Positions 43,530 through 53,312 of a stretch of DNA of 64,000 nucleotides are shown piece by piece. The stretch covers positions 1,302,001 to 1,366,000 of the forward strand of contig CP073218.1 of NCBI GenBank assembly GCA_020342235.1. Reading direction: 5' to 3'. This DNA comes from Saccharomycopsis phalli. Taxonomy: Eukaryota > Ascomycota > Saccharomycetes > Ascoideales > Saccharomycopsidaceae. A program made the translations under genes and the position numbers. The notes beneath the pieces were generated by a model. The model ran no database searches, was not told where the DNA came from, and worked only from the letters and a program-made list of their open reading frames with translations. Each line of letters opens with the position of its first letter. The first letter of the stretch is position 1.

Positions 43530-43665
43530 GAAATTAATAACAACGTTTATTTATTTCTATAACTATACTAGACTCCCATAGACAGACGAGATTGATCTTT
43601 TCCACTAAGAAATAACGTCGGCACGGTAGAAAACTAAATTGTAGCCGAGCCCGATTTACTCGCTA
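43530..43665 (-). mobile_element. Family B element, decayed 3' part
   Basis: AACAACGTTTATTTATTTCT, then ATAACTATACTAGACTCCC and GACGAGATTGATCTTTTCCA follow the order of the 58363 copy (GTTTATTTACTTCTATAGC, TATACTAGGCTCCC, GTGAGATTGATATTTCA). The core GACGGCGCCGC is decayed to CGTCGGCACGG. Confidence 0.55.
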
Positions 43666-43803
43666 AAGAAAAAGCGTATAATTATTCACAAATAAAAGAG
43701 TTTGGCCGCAATTCCAAATATTTAAAATACACAAATTCCATACCAATAAATCAAACGTTATAATACCATTGCCTCACCACTGGACTCTGGATTATCAGCC
43801 GAG

Positions 43804-43818
43804 TTACCCGCCCACGTG
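43804..43818. promoter_or_regulatory. Reb1-type and CACGTG sites before SEC10
   Basis: TTACCCGC (43804-43811) overlaps the approach to CACGTG (43813-43818), 35-50 bp before the SEC10 ATG. The closeness suggests a compact promoter. Confidence 0.45.
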
Positions 43819-43840
43819 CATAATATTCGGCCCAGACTAT

Positions 43841-43855
43841 ATGCCACCAACATGA
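43841..43855 (+). promoter_or_regulatory. Four-codon upstream reading frame overlapping the SEC10 start
   Basis: ATG CCA CCA ACA TGA sits directly before SEC10. Its TGA stop shares the bases ATGA with the SEC10 initiation codon (43852-43854). Ribosomes using it would terminate on the next start. Whether the mRNA includes it depends on the true transcript start. Confidence 0.45.
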
Positions 43856-46425
43856 ATCTCTATGAGTTGGATTCCAAGACCAGGAAGATTCTCCACTCGG
43901 ATAATTTCCTTGAGAATCTCTCTGCCACGGATTTCATTGAGGAAATATCAAAGGAGCATGAGATTTCGCTCACTGACAATAAACAAAGCTTAGAACAGTT
44001 GGACCCCAAGCCGTTTATCCGGACGTTTGAGGCGGTTCTAAACGAGCTCCAGCAGTTGAAGAAGAAGAATTCCAGCGAATTGTCCGAGTTTGAGCTTGAC
44101 ATCAACAACTACGAGGTGAATCACTCCAAGAATGTCGTGGCGCTTAGCAAGAAAATCCAGGAGATGAACACAAGATTTGACTCGTTGGAAGGCATAGTCG
44201 ACAACGTTGGTGAGACCATTGATCCATTGGGCGAGAAGCTACAGGTTGCCACTAATTTGAAAGAAAAGAACACGGAAATCATCTTTTTAACCCGGTGCTA
44301 CAACGACTTTTACAAGTTTCGTCAGAGCAAAATGTTGAACGAGTTGCAAAAGTCGAAAAAGTCCATCGACAAGCGAAACTGCGGAAAGTACATCAGCAAG
44401 CTTCTCAGGCTTGCCGACAAATTGGCCACATCTAACCAGCAGAATGAAAAGTTCCGCAGCGTATATGAGGAGATTTCTGAGTTTTCGAACCAGTTTGAAA
44501 CAAACTTGACCGACCAGTTCAGCTGGGCCAAGCTGCACGACAATCTCGCCAAAATGAAGGAAAGCTTTGACATTTTAATTGATTTCAACGAGACCTCCAC
44601 CGAGATCTTCAAGAGCTATTTGGCCGACGAGGAAGAAATACCCGAAGAACGGTACTTGTTAAGCGACAACCAGTTTTACTCCGAGGACCATGAGTTCTGG
44701 AGACTTGTGTGCGACGCTTCGGTTCACTACAACTATCCGAAGCTCAGCGACTTGGTACCCGAATTGGGGAAGTTGCTTGACAAGTTCACCAATGTGATAG
44801 TGAACCAATTTAACGTCATCAAGGTGATCTTCAACAAATCGAAGCTGTACTGCTTAAAGGTGTTGGAACTTCTTCTCAAACGGGTAATCAACACCCGTAT
44901 CAATGCCGTCTACACAAAGTTGTTGAACTTTTCGCAGTCTCTCAACAACCTCAGCTACGTCAGAGTGTTACACGTGCTTTACACCTCGACCACAGAGTTT
45001 ATTAGCCAGCTTAAACAGTTTTTCCAGGAAAACTATTCCAAGATTTACTTGGAGGACGTGCGAGAAAGCATTGGGGCAGAGGACTTGACCATGATCGTTG
45101 ATTCGTCGTTCAGTGACTTATTCTCCCAGAACTTGACGTCAAAGAACTACATCGACAAGGAAAAGAAGTCTTTGGAGGATATCTACCATAAAATCAACAG
45201 CAGCCTCGAGAAAAAGTACCCCAAGGTATTCAAGGACAAGCCATTGTCCATCAGATTGGCTACAACCGACTCTATCAAGGAGCTGAATCTCATGTCGCCA
45301 ATGAGCCCCTCGTTGAAGTCCAACAACTTGGAAAAGAACAAGTTGATTCAACTTCGAAGTTACATGAAGTCCAAGCTAGAGCGGTCTTCCTCCGCATCGT
45401 CGCGGTTTTCCTCTTTGAACGACTCGCTTCTTCTTTCACCGAAACTAGACCAGGTCAACGGCATTTTTTCTGAACTGAAGGATGACCAGGGCGTTGATTT
45501 TGAGGACATCAAACTCTCGAAAATTGATTTTATGATTCAGAACTCCGTTGAATCATTGTCACGGATCAGTGACCTCAAGCCATTGGACATTCCTGAATAC
45601 TCGCTAGAAATCCTCCGGATTCTTATCTTTGGCGTTGGCACATATTTGGAGTTTGGGTTGGAGGTCTCGTACTTCAACTTGATCCACTTGGACTTTAAGA
45701 AAAATGAGTTTTTGGACTTTGGCTTCTTGAAGATCATCGGCAAGGCCAATCGTATCTTGAAGCTCTTGACAGACTTTATCAAACTCATTATTCTCCCACT
45801 CTCAATCAACAATAGTGCTGTCAAGAAGAAAATCATCAGCCTCACAAACGGGTACTTGACCAACTGCGAGCTATCGCTCAACATACTTCTCAAGGATACT
45901 ATTGAATTGTCGCTCAACAAGATCAGCTTTATTCTCGACAAGCAGAAGAAAAAAGACTTTTACATTACCAACAAGAATATTGATGACCTTGGTGATGACG
46001 AGTTTAACAACACAGAGCCGTGCCGTGACGTGATTGGCTTTTTAAACGACGTCCATCGGCTGTTGGTGCAACAAGAGTTGTTGTCAGGAAGTAATGCCAC
46101 TAATTTCCTCATTGAGATCGGAATCAACTTGCTTGTTCTCTTGATTGGCCATTTTAAAAAGTACCAGATCAATGAGATTGGCGGGATTGTGGTAACCAAG
46201 GATATCATTGCGTACCAGGCGATGATTGATAACTTTAAAATTGCCGAGTTGACAGAGAGATTTTCGATTCTTCGGGAGTTGGCTAATCTTTTTACTGTTC
46301 TGCCAAATTATATAAATAGTTTGGTAAAAGAGGGGCTGTTGGTGGACTTGAACCCTGAGATTATTCAACAGTATGTGGGTAAGAGAGCAGATTATAATTC
46401 GAATTTCATGAACAAATTTTGGTAA
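43852..46425 (+). CDS. SEC10: Exocyst subunit Sec10
   Basis: The product is 857 residues from the ATG of MNLYELDSKTRK. The frame stays open a little upstream but without another ATG. Sec10 is one of eight exocyst proteins that tether secretory vesicles to sites of growth. An N-terminal coiled-coil part (about 60-150) includes the hallmark LDPKPFIRTFEAVLNELQQL. A helical CAND-type rod follows, with SLNNLSYVRVLHVLY near 380 and a C-terminus LFTVLPNYINSLVKEG leading to a GKRADYN end. In that last segment two residues encoded by CTG fall where I recall Ser, Ala or other polar residues, which is compatible with CUG decoding as Ser. Length fits yeast Sec10. Confidence 0.94.
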   Translation: MNLYELDSKTRKILHSDNFLENLSATDFIEEISKEHEISLTDNKQSLEQLDPKPFIRTFEAVLNELQQLKKKNSSELSEFELDINNYEVNHSKNVVALSKKIQEMNTRFDSLEGIVDNVGETIDPLGEKLQVATNLKEKNTEIIFLTRCYNDFYKFRQSKMLNELQKSKKSIDKRNCGKYISKLLRLADKLATSNQQNEKFRSVYEEISEFSNQFETNLTDQFSWAKLHDNLAKMKESFDILIDFNETSTEIFKSYLADEEEIPEERYLLSDNQFYSEDHEFWRLVCDASVHYNYPKLSDLVPELGKLLDKFTNVIVNQFNVIKVIFNKSKLYCLKVLELLLKRVINTRINAVYTKLLNFSQSLNNLSYVRVLHVLYTSTTEFISQLKQFFQENYSKIYLEDVRESIGAEDLTMIVDSSFSDLFSQNLTSKNYIDKEKKSLEDIYHKINSSLEKKYPKVFKDKPLSIRLATTDSIKELNLMSPMSPSLKSNNLEKNKLIQLRSYMKSKLERSSSASSRFSSLNDSLLLSPKLDQVNGIFSELKDDQGVDFEDIKLSKIDFMIQNSVESLSRISDLKPLDIPEYSLEILRILIFGVGTYLEFGLEVSYFNLIHLDFKKNEFLDFGFLKIIGKANRILKLLTDFIKLIILPLSINNSAVKKKIISLTNGYLTNCELSLNILLKDTIELSLNKISFILDKQKKKDFYITNKNIDDLGDDEFNNTEPCRDVIGFLNDVHRLLVQQELLSGSNATNFLIEIGINLLVLLIGHFKKYQINEIGGIVVTKDIIAYQAMIDNFKIAELTERFSILRELANLFTVLPNYINSLVKEGLLVDLNPEIIQQYVGKRADYNSNFMNKFW

Positions 46426-47826
46426 CCCACCCAAAGTGGGTATACACGTTCATATAAAATTGGATAATGAGCACAATGGGCTCTCAGGTGTGTTTTGGGC
46501 TAGCAAATGGTCAGTTTTCTGATGCGGAGCATGGTGGAAATGAGTGGGCGAGCCGATAAGGTTGATACCATAGACAGTACAATTGGTCGTAATTTGGCCA
46601 ATGGGTTATTGAGAGGGTTGTTGTTTATATAATTGAGTACTGTTATCTTGCATGAATGAACATTTCTGGAGACTATACCAATGGACGGTCTCTTGGTCTA
46701 TAGGGTCTTGCCTATTTATTTCGTGGGTTTATTGCCCGGTGTATGTGAATTTTACCAAATAGCGGCACAAGATGTGAGTCTTTCAGTTGGAAATATGGAC
46801 TTGGTGGCTGAAGATATGGTATGTACCAACTGAAGTAAGTGTTATTCAACGGTACTGCCTAAAGTAGGTGGTGAAGATATGCAACATGGGTATACTTTTA
46901 AACTATTTTGCATTAATTCTATATCCCATCAGCCGAAGGACGATTTATTACCTGAAGATATTGTTGGTTACAGTTACGAGCAATGGTACGGTTTCTGATG
47001 TATATTAGCATCAACCGACGGAAAATATGGAATGTCTGTGTCTTGTTCACTCAGTTGTGGATGTTGTATATCTGAATTTGAAATGGGTTGTGTAATATAG
47101 TGACTAGGATACGAGTTGGTGAATAGGTAACGAGATTCGTTTACTGCTTTTACTTGAAAGAGATTCGTTGCCTCTGTTAAATGAATGGGCTTGGCTAGAT
47201 CATACCTTTGACAAAAGGTTGGATCAGAATGGCGTCGACAAGTGAAATCTCTTTTTAATACAGGCCGCCTTTATTCAATGCAAGGCATTTCCGAGTGAAT
47301 TTTCTAAAACAAAGTCAAGGACGATTCGAGTCACGAAAATTAGGAGTCAACTTTGCTCTTTGTTTCATGGGGTCTATCAAGGTACATAGTTGGATACTGG
47401 AGCTTGATGAATGATTGGTCGACCATGTTGCCAGTTGGATTTATCAGGCTGATGAAGCAAATGTGATTTGTGACTCTGGAATGTATTGTAGACATGAGCT
47501 ATATTGTGACTAGAGTCTTATTATAGACATGGGCTTTCTTGTGACTATATGCATATTGTAACTACAAGTTTTATTATAGACTATATACATATTGTAACTA
47601 CAAGTTTTATTATAGACTATACGCTTATTGCAACTACAAGATTTATATAGACTATACGCTTATTGCAATTACAAGATTTATATAGACTATACGCTTATTG
47701 TAGCAAATATAGTACTTTAACGTCTGGATATTCATTGTAGCAAATACAGTACTTTAACGTCTGGAATATTCATTGTCTCAAATACACTACATAAAAAACC
47801 ACAACTCACACAACTCCACTACTCCA
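46426..47826. other. Convergent spacer SEC10-reductase
   Basis: This 1.4-kb 3'-to-3' spacer has no gene. From about 47530 to 47780 it holds repeats of about 30 bp (TATAGACTATACGCTTATTG with CAACTACAAG) and a twofold GTACTTTAACGTCTGGA repeat. Confidence 0.65.
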
Positions 47827-48777
47827 CTACTCCTGGGAAAAGTCCCACTTGTCCAAGTCAGTGTCTTCAAACAACCCCTCTGGAAGCCAGACAGGAGGCA
47901 CTCGAGGGTTGTTGATCTTCGCCCCGATTTCGCCAATCAACTTAATCTCGTCCTCAGACAACTTCACCGTCTCCAAGTTGGCCTCGATTCGAGACGGAGT
48001 CACTGATTTTGGAAGAACCACAATCCCGCGGCTGACGACCCAGCTGAGAACCAATGTGCCCACAGAAATACCCTTCTTGTCGGCCAACTCGACCAAGCCC
48101 TGGTTCTTCAAGATCCGGGTGCTGTCTGATCCAAATGGAGCCCAAGCTTCGACGATAATGCCGTTCTTTTGACAATATTCGACCAACAGCCACTCTGGGC
48201 GGATTGGATTGATCTGGATCTGGTTCACTGCCGGGGGAATGGCGGAATGTTTGGCCAAGATCTCCAACTTTCCAACGGAGAAATTCGATACGCCAATGGA
48301 CTTTGCCAATCCGTCGCGAGCCAACTGCTCAAACGCCTTCCAGGTCTTGACAAAATTCCACTCGTAGTCGTAAAAGTCCTGTTGCTGGAGCTGTTCTGCC
48401 GTCGGCAACTTGACTAGCTTGCCGTCCTCGAAGATCCGCTTGAACGCAATTGGCCAGTGGATAAGCAACAAGTCCACATACTCAAGGCCCAAGCGCGCCA
48501 ACGAGTCCTCCAACGACTTTCTGCTGTCACGCTGCTCAGTGTTCCACACTTTGGTGCACACAAACAAGTCCTTTCTCTGTACCAAACCGTCCTTGATTGC
48601 CGCCGCGATTCCTTGGCCGATTTGCTCCTCGTTTCCATACATGCTGGCCGTGTCAATGGACCGGTATCCGACCTTGATGGCATGGTAGACTGAGTCAAAC
48701 GCCTCTTGACTGTTGGCGGCTCTCCAAGTTCCAAGTCCGATTTGGGGGATCAGGTGTCCTGAGTTGAGTTTGAACAT
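47827..48777 (-). CDS. Aldo-keto reductase (Gcy1/Ypr1 type)
   Basis: This 316-residue protein is of normal family length. Family AKR3-type NADPH-dependent reductases convert aldehydes and ketoses to alcohols. The catalytic tetrad is visible: Asp and Tyr in YRSIDTASMYGNEEQIG, Lys in LFVCTKVWN and His in VDLLLIHWP. The cofactor site has SIGVSNFSVGKLE, then INPIRPEWLL and the C-terminal PKSVTPSRIEANLE. Gcy1, Ypr1 and related glycerol/xylose-type reductases are the nearest relatives I can name; the natural substrate cannot be assigned. A CACGTG site at 48898-48903 lies about 120 bp upstream. Confidence 0.94.
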   Translation of the reverse strand: MFKLNSGHLIPQIGLGTWRAANSQEAFDSVYHAIKVGYRSIDTASMYGNEEQIGQGIAAAIKDGLVQRKDLFVCTKVWNTEQRDSRKSLEDSLARLGLEYVDLLLIHWPIAFKRIFEDGKLVKLPTAEQLQQQDFYDYEWNFVKTWKAFEQLARDGLAKSIGVSNFSVGKLEILAKHSAIPPAVNQIQINPIRPEWLLVEYCQKNGIIVEAWAPFGSDSTRILKNQGLVELADKKGISVGTLVLSWVVSRGIVVLPKSVTPSRIEANLETVKLSEDEIKLIGEIGAKINNPRVPPVWLPEGLFEDTDLDKWDFSQE

Positions 48778-49525
48778 CGCAATTCACAATGGGGTTTGTA
48801 TAGTATTCGTTTATATGGTGTCAAGTGGTGGTATGTGTCAGACGAAAAGGTATCAAGATGCGCTAATCCACCAGACCCCACCCCTATTGTATGCACCCAC
48901 GTGGCTGGTACATCTATATTGGGCAGGCTATACCATTCTTGAGGTGACCAAGTAATGTGTGTTGCACTTTTTGGCTAGTGGGGGAATGAGTTGGTTCAAA
49001 GATCTGGAAATTATTTTGAGACTTTGGATGGTCGCTAGGTATTTGGGGTCGTTGGATGGTCACTAGGTATATGGTGGTTGTTTTATGAGTATTATTGTAC
49101 TCTAGTGTAGATTATAAATGCTGGTTGGTGACTCTTTTGACATTGGTGTGTGAATGACTAGTGATTATCTACTATGGTATCTGTCTGTCATTTTCCATCT
49201 TATACCATCTACTGTCTATCATTTTTCATATTATACCTTCCTTACACTATACTCCTTACCATCTCTCACTATCTCCTACCATCTCTCACCATCTCTAACC
49301 ATCTCTAACCATCTCTCACCATCTCTCACCATCTCTCACCATCTCCCACCATCTCCCACTAAACTCACCATTTGATATTCGCCTGCATAGCCTTGGCCTC
49401 AGTTTGTCACTCCACGTTTTTGGTACACACAGAGGTTGCGAGCCCCTGCATTGGCATGTGAATATACAATTAAGATTTAGTAATATATTTGTCCGTATTC
49501 ACAATTTTTTTCTCGTATATGGCAG
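48778..49525. other. Divergent spacer with ACCATCTCTC repeat
   Basis: The 750 bp between the reductase and the phosphatase-like gene holds CACGTG (48898-48903) and an imperfect ACCATCTCTC 10-mer array (about 49258-49365, about ten copies). No gene is visible. Confidence 0.7.
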
Positions 49526-52366
49526 ATGACGTTCCACGACTTGGTGATTTTGCGCCATCTTATACGACAGGACTCGTTCACCATTGCAAATTTGACCGAG
49601 TTATTAGAAGCCGCCCAGGACTCGGGTCAAAGCCACTCAGATTTTCTGGACCTTTACTTGGCCATCGTGAAGATCTTGGTGCACCACCAGGTGCTTGACA
49701 GGTACTCGAATATCATTAATGGCCAGAGCAGCAAGTTATCCAAGATCCTCAGCCTTTTAGCCGTGCTTCCAGGCAACATCCAGCAGTCGTTGCTTCGCCA
49801 ATTATCGACCCAGGACGGGTTTGGTATCGAAGTTTTGGACCCAGAGCTCCTCAAGCTCGGCGACTTGGCACAAATCCAGGCGCAAATTTGCGCAAAAAAC
49901 CTCGTTAGCTGTCTTGGTGCGCTCCGCGACACAACATATGTCCATGTGTCGCCCTATCGACGCTGTCTTGAGACCTGCTTGCTTCTTGTGGAAAATTTGA
50001 GTCACTCAGGCACGCAGTTTGTCATCCGTCTTGACAACTTCTTGTCGGAGCACTACTACAAGGACTACTTCGAGGACAAGTTCCCGGATACGAACCCAAT
50101 CGTCCACGGGATCTTGTCCGGATCTGTCTCGGAAAACGACCTCCAGGACAGGCTTATTGATCGCAACTTGCCCTGGTTCGCGGAAAAGGTGTCACGGCTC
50201 GACAACGTATCTGTGGAAGTCAACTGGGACAGAAACCGGTTTGGGTCCCTGGGGAAGTTCAACGCCAGCTTGAACCACTTGTCAAATCGCTGCTTGAACG
50301 GCGCAAAGCTGTTGTTTGAGTATTACAACGGCCCAAACTCGTCTCTCGTGGTGATCACCCACGGCAGCGTCGTCAACAACTTCATGAATAACTATCACAA
50401 TCTGTCGAAATACGACTTTATCAATATCCCGCCAGGCTCGTTCATCCACCTTAGTCGTGAATCCCAGTGGAAAATCAAGCATTCCACAGTGAACTTGGCG
50501 TGTTTCAAGAAACTCAACGGTGCCAACGAGTCCATTTTCCACTACGATCAGCCAGTGGACTTGCACAAACTATTCGACCACCGTGATCAGTTGGAAGACA
50601 AGGACGACGAGATCATGTTTCTGGGAACAAAGGTGCCGACAATACTCACCACTGAGGATCCAGAACCGGTGCCCACTCAGGATTTGAGTGTCTACAACTT
50701 CCAGGAGCCGGTTTCCACTCCCTCGGTCTCGACCACAAACGTCACGTTTGAAAAGTCCGTGGACCGTACCACCAAGTTTATAGACTGCGAGTACGGCAAC
50801 TATTATGCAGTAAACGTCTCCAGTGATAACATCATCTCCAGCAAGAAGGATAAGCTTACTAGCAAGTCGTTTGACATTCTTCGCAATGGGTTGAGTCCGG
50901 TTGCAAATCGGCCGCGTGCACGAAGCGCGGCTCATTTTTTTATTGCTGATTCCGACGAGGAGAGTCAGGATGAGGACGAGGATGATATTCGGGAAATGCG
51001 AGAGATTCAAAAGAATCGAATTGAAAATCAAAAGAATCGGATTGAAAGTGAAAAGAATCGAATTGAAAGTGAAGCGATTAAACTTGATAATGAAAAGAGT
51101 GAATTTAGTCAAATGGGTAAAGTTGAGGATAACCAAAAGAGCAAATTTGCTAGTCAAAAGAGCAAAAGTCAGCATAGTCAAAAGAACAAAATTCAGCATA
51201 GTCAAAAGAATAATATTGAGGAGAATCTGAAAAACCAAGAGCCGTGTGCAACATCGAAAATAAACAAGCTAGAGGCAGACCAGGCTTCGTATGGATCAGA
51301 TGAGGATTCCAGTTCCAGTGGGTACAACACCCTGTCCAGTAACGAAGAAATCAAAAAAAGCTTTGAAAACACTTGGACAAAACTCGAGATTCCAGACCCA
51401 CTTGCGTTTCATCCGCAGGTCATCAAGTCAGACAGCACAGAAGACCATTTTGCAGAGGACTACTTGGGGTTGAGTAAAAACTACTCCGATGAGGATAGTG
51501 AGGGATTCAACCCGGTATTTACCATGACTAAACCAGAAAAGGTAAAGAGTGTCAATGACTTGATCAACGGAAAAATGGACAGGATCAAGAGTGATGATAG
51601 CATGGCTGTTTCCAATAAACGAATTCGGTTTGAGACCATCAGTTTGCCTGTTGAGCAAAAGGGTGATATTATTATAGACAAGGAAGGGAATGATGAAAAT
51701 GTTGGCGAGATTAATAATCAAGCGAAGGTTGATATTGAGACGCAGGAAGTTGATATTGAGACGCAAAAAGTCGACACGCAAGTTGATACACAAGTTGATA
51801 CACAAGTTGATACACAAGTTGATACACAAGTTGATACACAAGTTGATACACAAGTTGATACACAAGTTGACACGCAAGTTGATACACAAGTTGACACGCA
51901 GGTTGACACACAAGCAGTTAACATTGAAAAGAAAGTCGACATTGAAAAGAAATTCGACATTGAAAAGAAAGATATGATTGCAGTGCAGGATGATATGAAA
52001 AAGAATGGAGCCCATCTTGACAAAGATCTCAAGGCAGGCAAGTCTGGTAGGAACGACATCAAGACAAGCCTTGGCAGAATGGCAATACCTGGGCGAAGCT
52101 CGCGGTTTGTGCCCGATGGCAAGATCATCTTAATCAAAAACACAAACAGTTACAAAAATCTAAAGTTGGACGTGGAATCGAACCGCGAAGATACAATGAA
52201 AAAAGATACCATCATCAGTCCTACGACCCGCTATAGTTCGGTGGAGTATGACAATTTCTTCCACTCGTTAAACAGCATTCGCAGAAAGTTGCCGATGCAC
52301 AATAAAGAGGAGAAGATCATACTTGTGTCGAATTCCAACGAGACGTCACATCACAGTGTTTTTTAG
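49526..52366 (+). CDS. Histidine-phosphatase-fold protein with repetitive C-terminal region
   Basis: The product is 946 residues. Residues about 1-310 fit the phosphoglycerate-mutase/histidine-phosphatase superfamily: LVILRHLIRQDS supplies the Arg-His pair near residue 10, though the usual Gly of RHG is Leu. VLDPELLKLGDLAQIQAQ matches the D-P-x-L-x-x-x-G-x-x-Q-A block, VHVSPYRRCLETC the second Arg, and VVITHGSVVNNF the second His. The remaining 600 residues look disordered: acidic/Ser stretches, a K-N-R-I-E repeat (about 495-520), VDTQ repeats (about 749-795) and E-K-K-F-D-I units. An ATG at 49519, seven bases upstream, is out of frame. The substrate is unknown; Tfc7-like proteins share the fold but not this architecture. 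Confidence 0.82.
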   Translation: MTFHDLVILRHLIRQDSFTIANLTELLEAAQDSGQSHSDFLDLYLAIVKILVHHQVLDRYSNIINGQSSKLSKILSLLAVLPGNIQQSLLRQLSTQDGFGIEVLDPELLKLGDLAQIQAQICAKNLVSCLGALRDTTYVHVSPYRRCLETCLLLVENLSHSGTQFVIRLDNFLSEHYYKDYFEDKFPDTNPIVHGILSGSVSENDLQDRLIDRNLPWFAEKVSRLDNVSVEVNWDRNRFGSLGKFNASLNHLSNRCLNGAKLLFEYYNGPNSSLVVITHGSVVNNFMNNYHNLSKYDFINIPPGSFIHLSRESQWKIKHSTVNLACFKKLNGANESIFHYDQPVDLHKLFDHRDQLEDKDDEIMFLGTKVPTILTTEDPEPVPTQDLSVYNFQEPVSTPSVSTTNVTFEKSVDRTTKFIDCEYGNYYAVNVSSDNIISSKKDKLTSKSFDILRNGLSPVANRPRARSAAHFFIADSDEESQDEDEDDIREMREIQKNRIENQKNRIESEKNRIESEAIKLDNEKSEFSQMGKVEDNQKSKFASQKSKSQHSQKNKIQHSQKNNIEENLKNQEPCATSKINKLEADQASYGSDEDSSSSGYNTLSSNEEIKKSFENTWTKLEIPDPLAFHPQVIKSDSTEDHFAEDYLGLSKNYSDEDSEGFNPVFTMTKPEKVKSVNDLINGKMDRIKSDDSMAVSNKRIRFETISLPVEQKGDIIIDKEGNDENVGEINNQAKVDIETQEVDIETQKVDTQVDTQVDTQVDTQVDTQVDTQVDTQVDTQVDTQVDTQVDTQVDTQAVNIEKKVDIEKKFDIEKKDMIAVQDDMKKNGAHLDKDLKAGKSGRNDIKTSLGRMAIPGRSSRFVPDGKIILIKNTNSYKNLKLDVESNREDTMKKDTIISPTTRYSSVEYDNFFHSLNSIRRKLPMHNKEEKIILVSNSNETSHHSVF
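51773..51912. repeat. 12-bp in-frame array in the phosphatase-like gene
   Basis: The unit GTTGATACACAA, with GTTGACACGCAA variants, repeats about twelve times, encoding V-D-T-Q. The units are multiples of three. Confidence 0.94.
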
Positions 52367-52814
52367 GCATGCCAAACTGTTGTTTGGGTTAATATATTAT
52401 TATTGGGGTAACTGTAGGCGGAGTCATTTTCTACAAATGCTGGGGACTCTTGGATACTTTCTAGTATTGCAAGTTTCGGCTTGTCATATTCAATCGTTGG
52501 TTGACGACTCATGGGCAGTAGGATTGTAGGCCGATGGATTTAGTGATGGATTTAATAGAATTGTGCGACTTAATTGGGAAAGGTGGGATGGTTCAAAGTC
52601 TGGTGAATGTAATTGGACTTGCCAAACAACGATTGAACGTACAAAAATGGTTGGAGATGGTCTAATTGGCGGATTATGTAGCTATGCAAAGTGTGAACAC
52701 TGGCTTGACTACAAGTACATTGCAATTGTCTAATTTAAAGCCAGAATACTGCGAATCAAGCTACAGTTGCCAATTCTCAACCAAAACTTATATATTTCTC
52801 TATCGTTTTATATT
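52367..52814. other. Convergent spacer, nothing recognised
   Basis: The 450 bp between convergent stop codons contain no repeat or motif that I can name. Confidence 0.5.
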
Positions 52815-53312
52815 CTATATAGTATGCTTTTCGTACATTGGAGGCACTGAGCTCTGTGGTATGGTCATGTCAAACGGGTTCTCCTTGGTGGACTCTGGAG
52901 AGTCTACGTTTTCTCTAAACTCAAAGCTGTCATGATCAGATCTCATGGTTGTGCCACTGGAGATGCTGCCTTCCTCGGAAAAGTCTTTCGCTCTCATTTC
53001 CTGGGACAGAATGACGTTGTTTAATAAGTAGGGCGAGCTGTCGGTGCCGTTTGGACAGATTGCACCCGAAGATGAATACTGAGGAGCCTGAACTGGAACT
53101 TGCGTCGTGGGTGGAGGATAGTTGTACTCTCTCATGATGGCTTTTTGCGTGTTTTGGCGATTGAACACCTCGATGATGACGTAGGCAGCAAAACATGTAA
53201 ATGCAATACCGGCAAACACAATGGACACGATTGTCCAAGGAGTGAGCCTGTTGTCACATATTTGGCGAATTTTGTCGTTTTCGATGACTGTGCGGCAGTT
53301 TCCAAAGATCAT
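52815..53312 (-). CDS. Small single-pass membrane protein with PPxY and NPF motifs
   Basis: The product is 165 residues, starting at the ATG of MIFGNCRTVIEN (53312). The short N-terminal part (about 25 residues) has two cysteines and no cleavable signal. It is followed by one membrane span (about 28-49, TIVSIVFAGIAFTCFAAYVI) and a Pro/Ser-rich tail of about 115 residues. The tail carries PPMY near the end, a PPxY site for WW domains of Rsp5/Nedd4 ligases, and NPF, a motif bound by EH-domain endocytic proteins. The layout recalls Rcr1/Rcr2-type adaptors but without convincing sequence identity. It is the first of three small membrane-protein genes on this strand. Confidence 0.72.
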   Translation of the reverse strand: MIFGNCRTVIENDKIRQICDNRLTPWTIVSIVFAGIAFTCFAAYVIIEVFNRQNTQKAIMREYNYPPPTTQVPVQAPQYSSSGAICPNGTDSSPYLLNNVILSQEMRAKDFSEEGSISSGTTMRSDHDSFEFRENVDSPESTKENPFDMTIPQSSVPPMYEKHTI

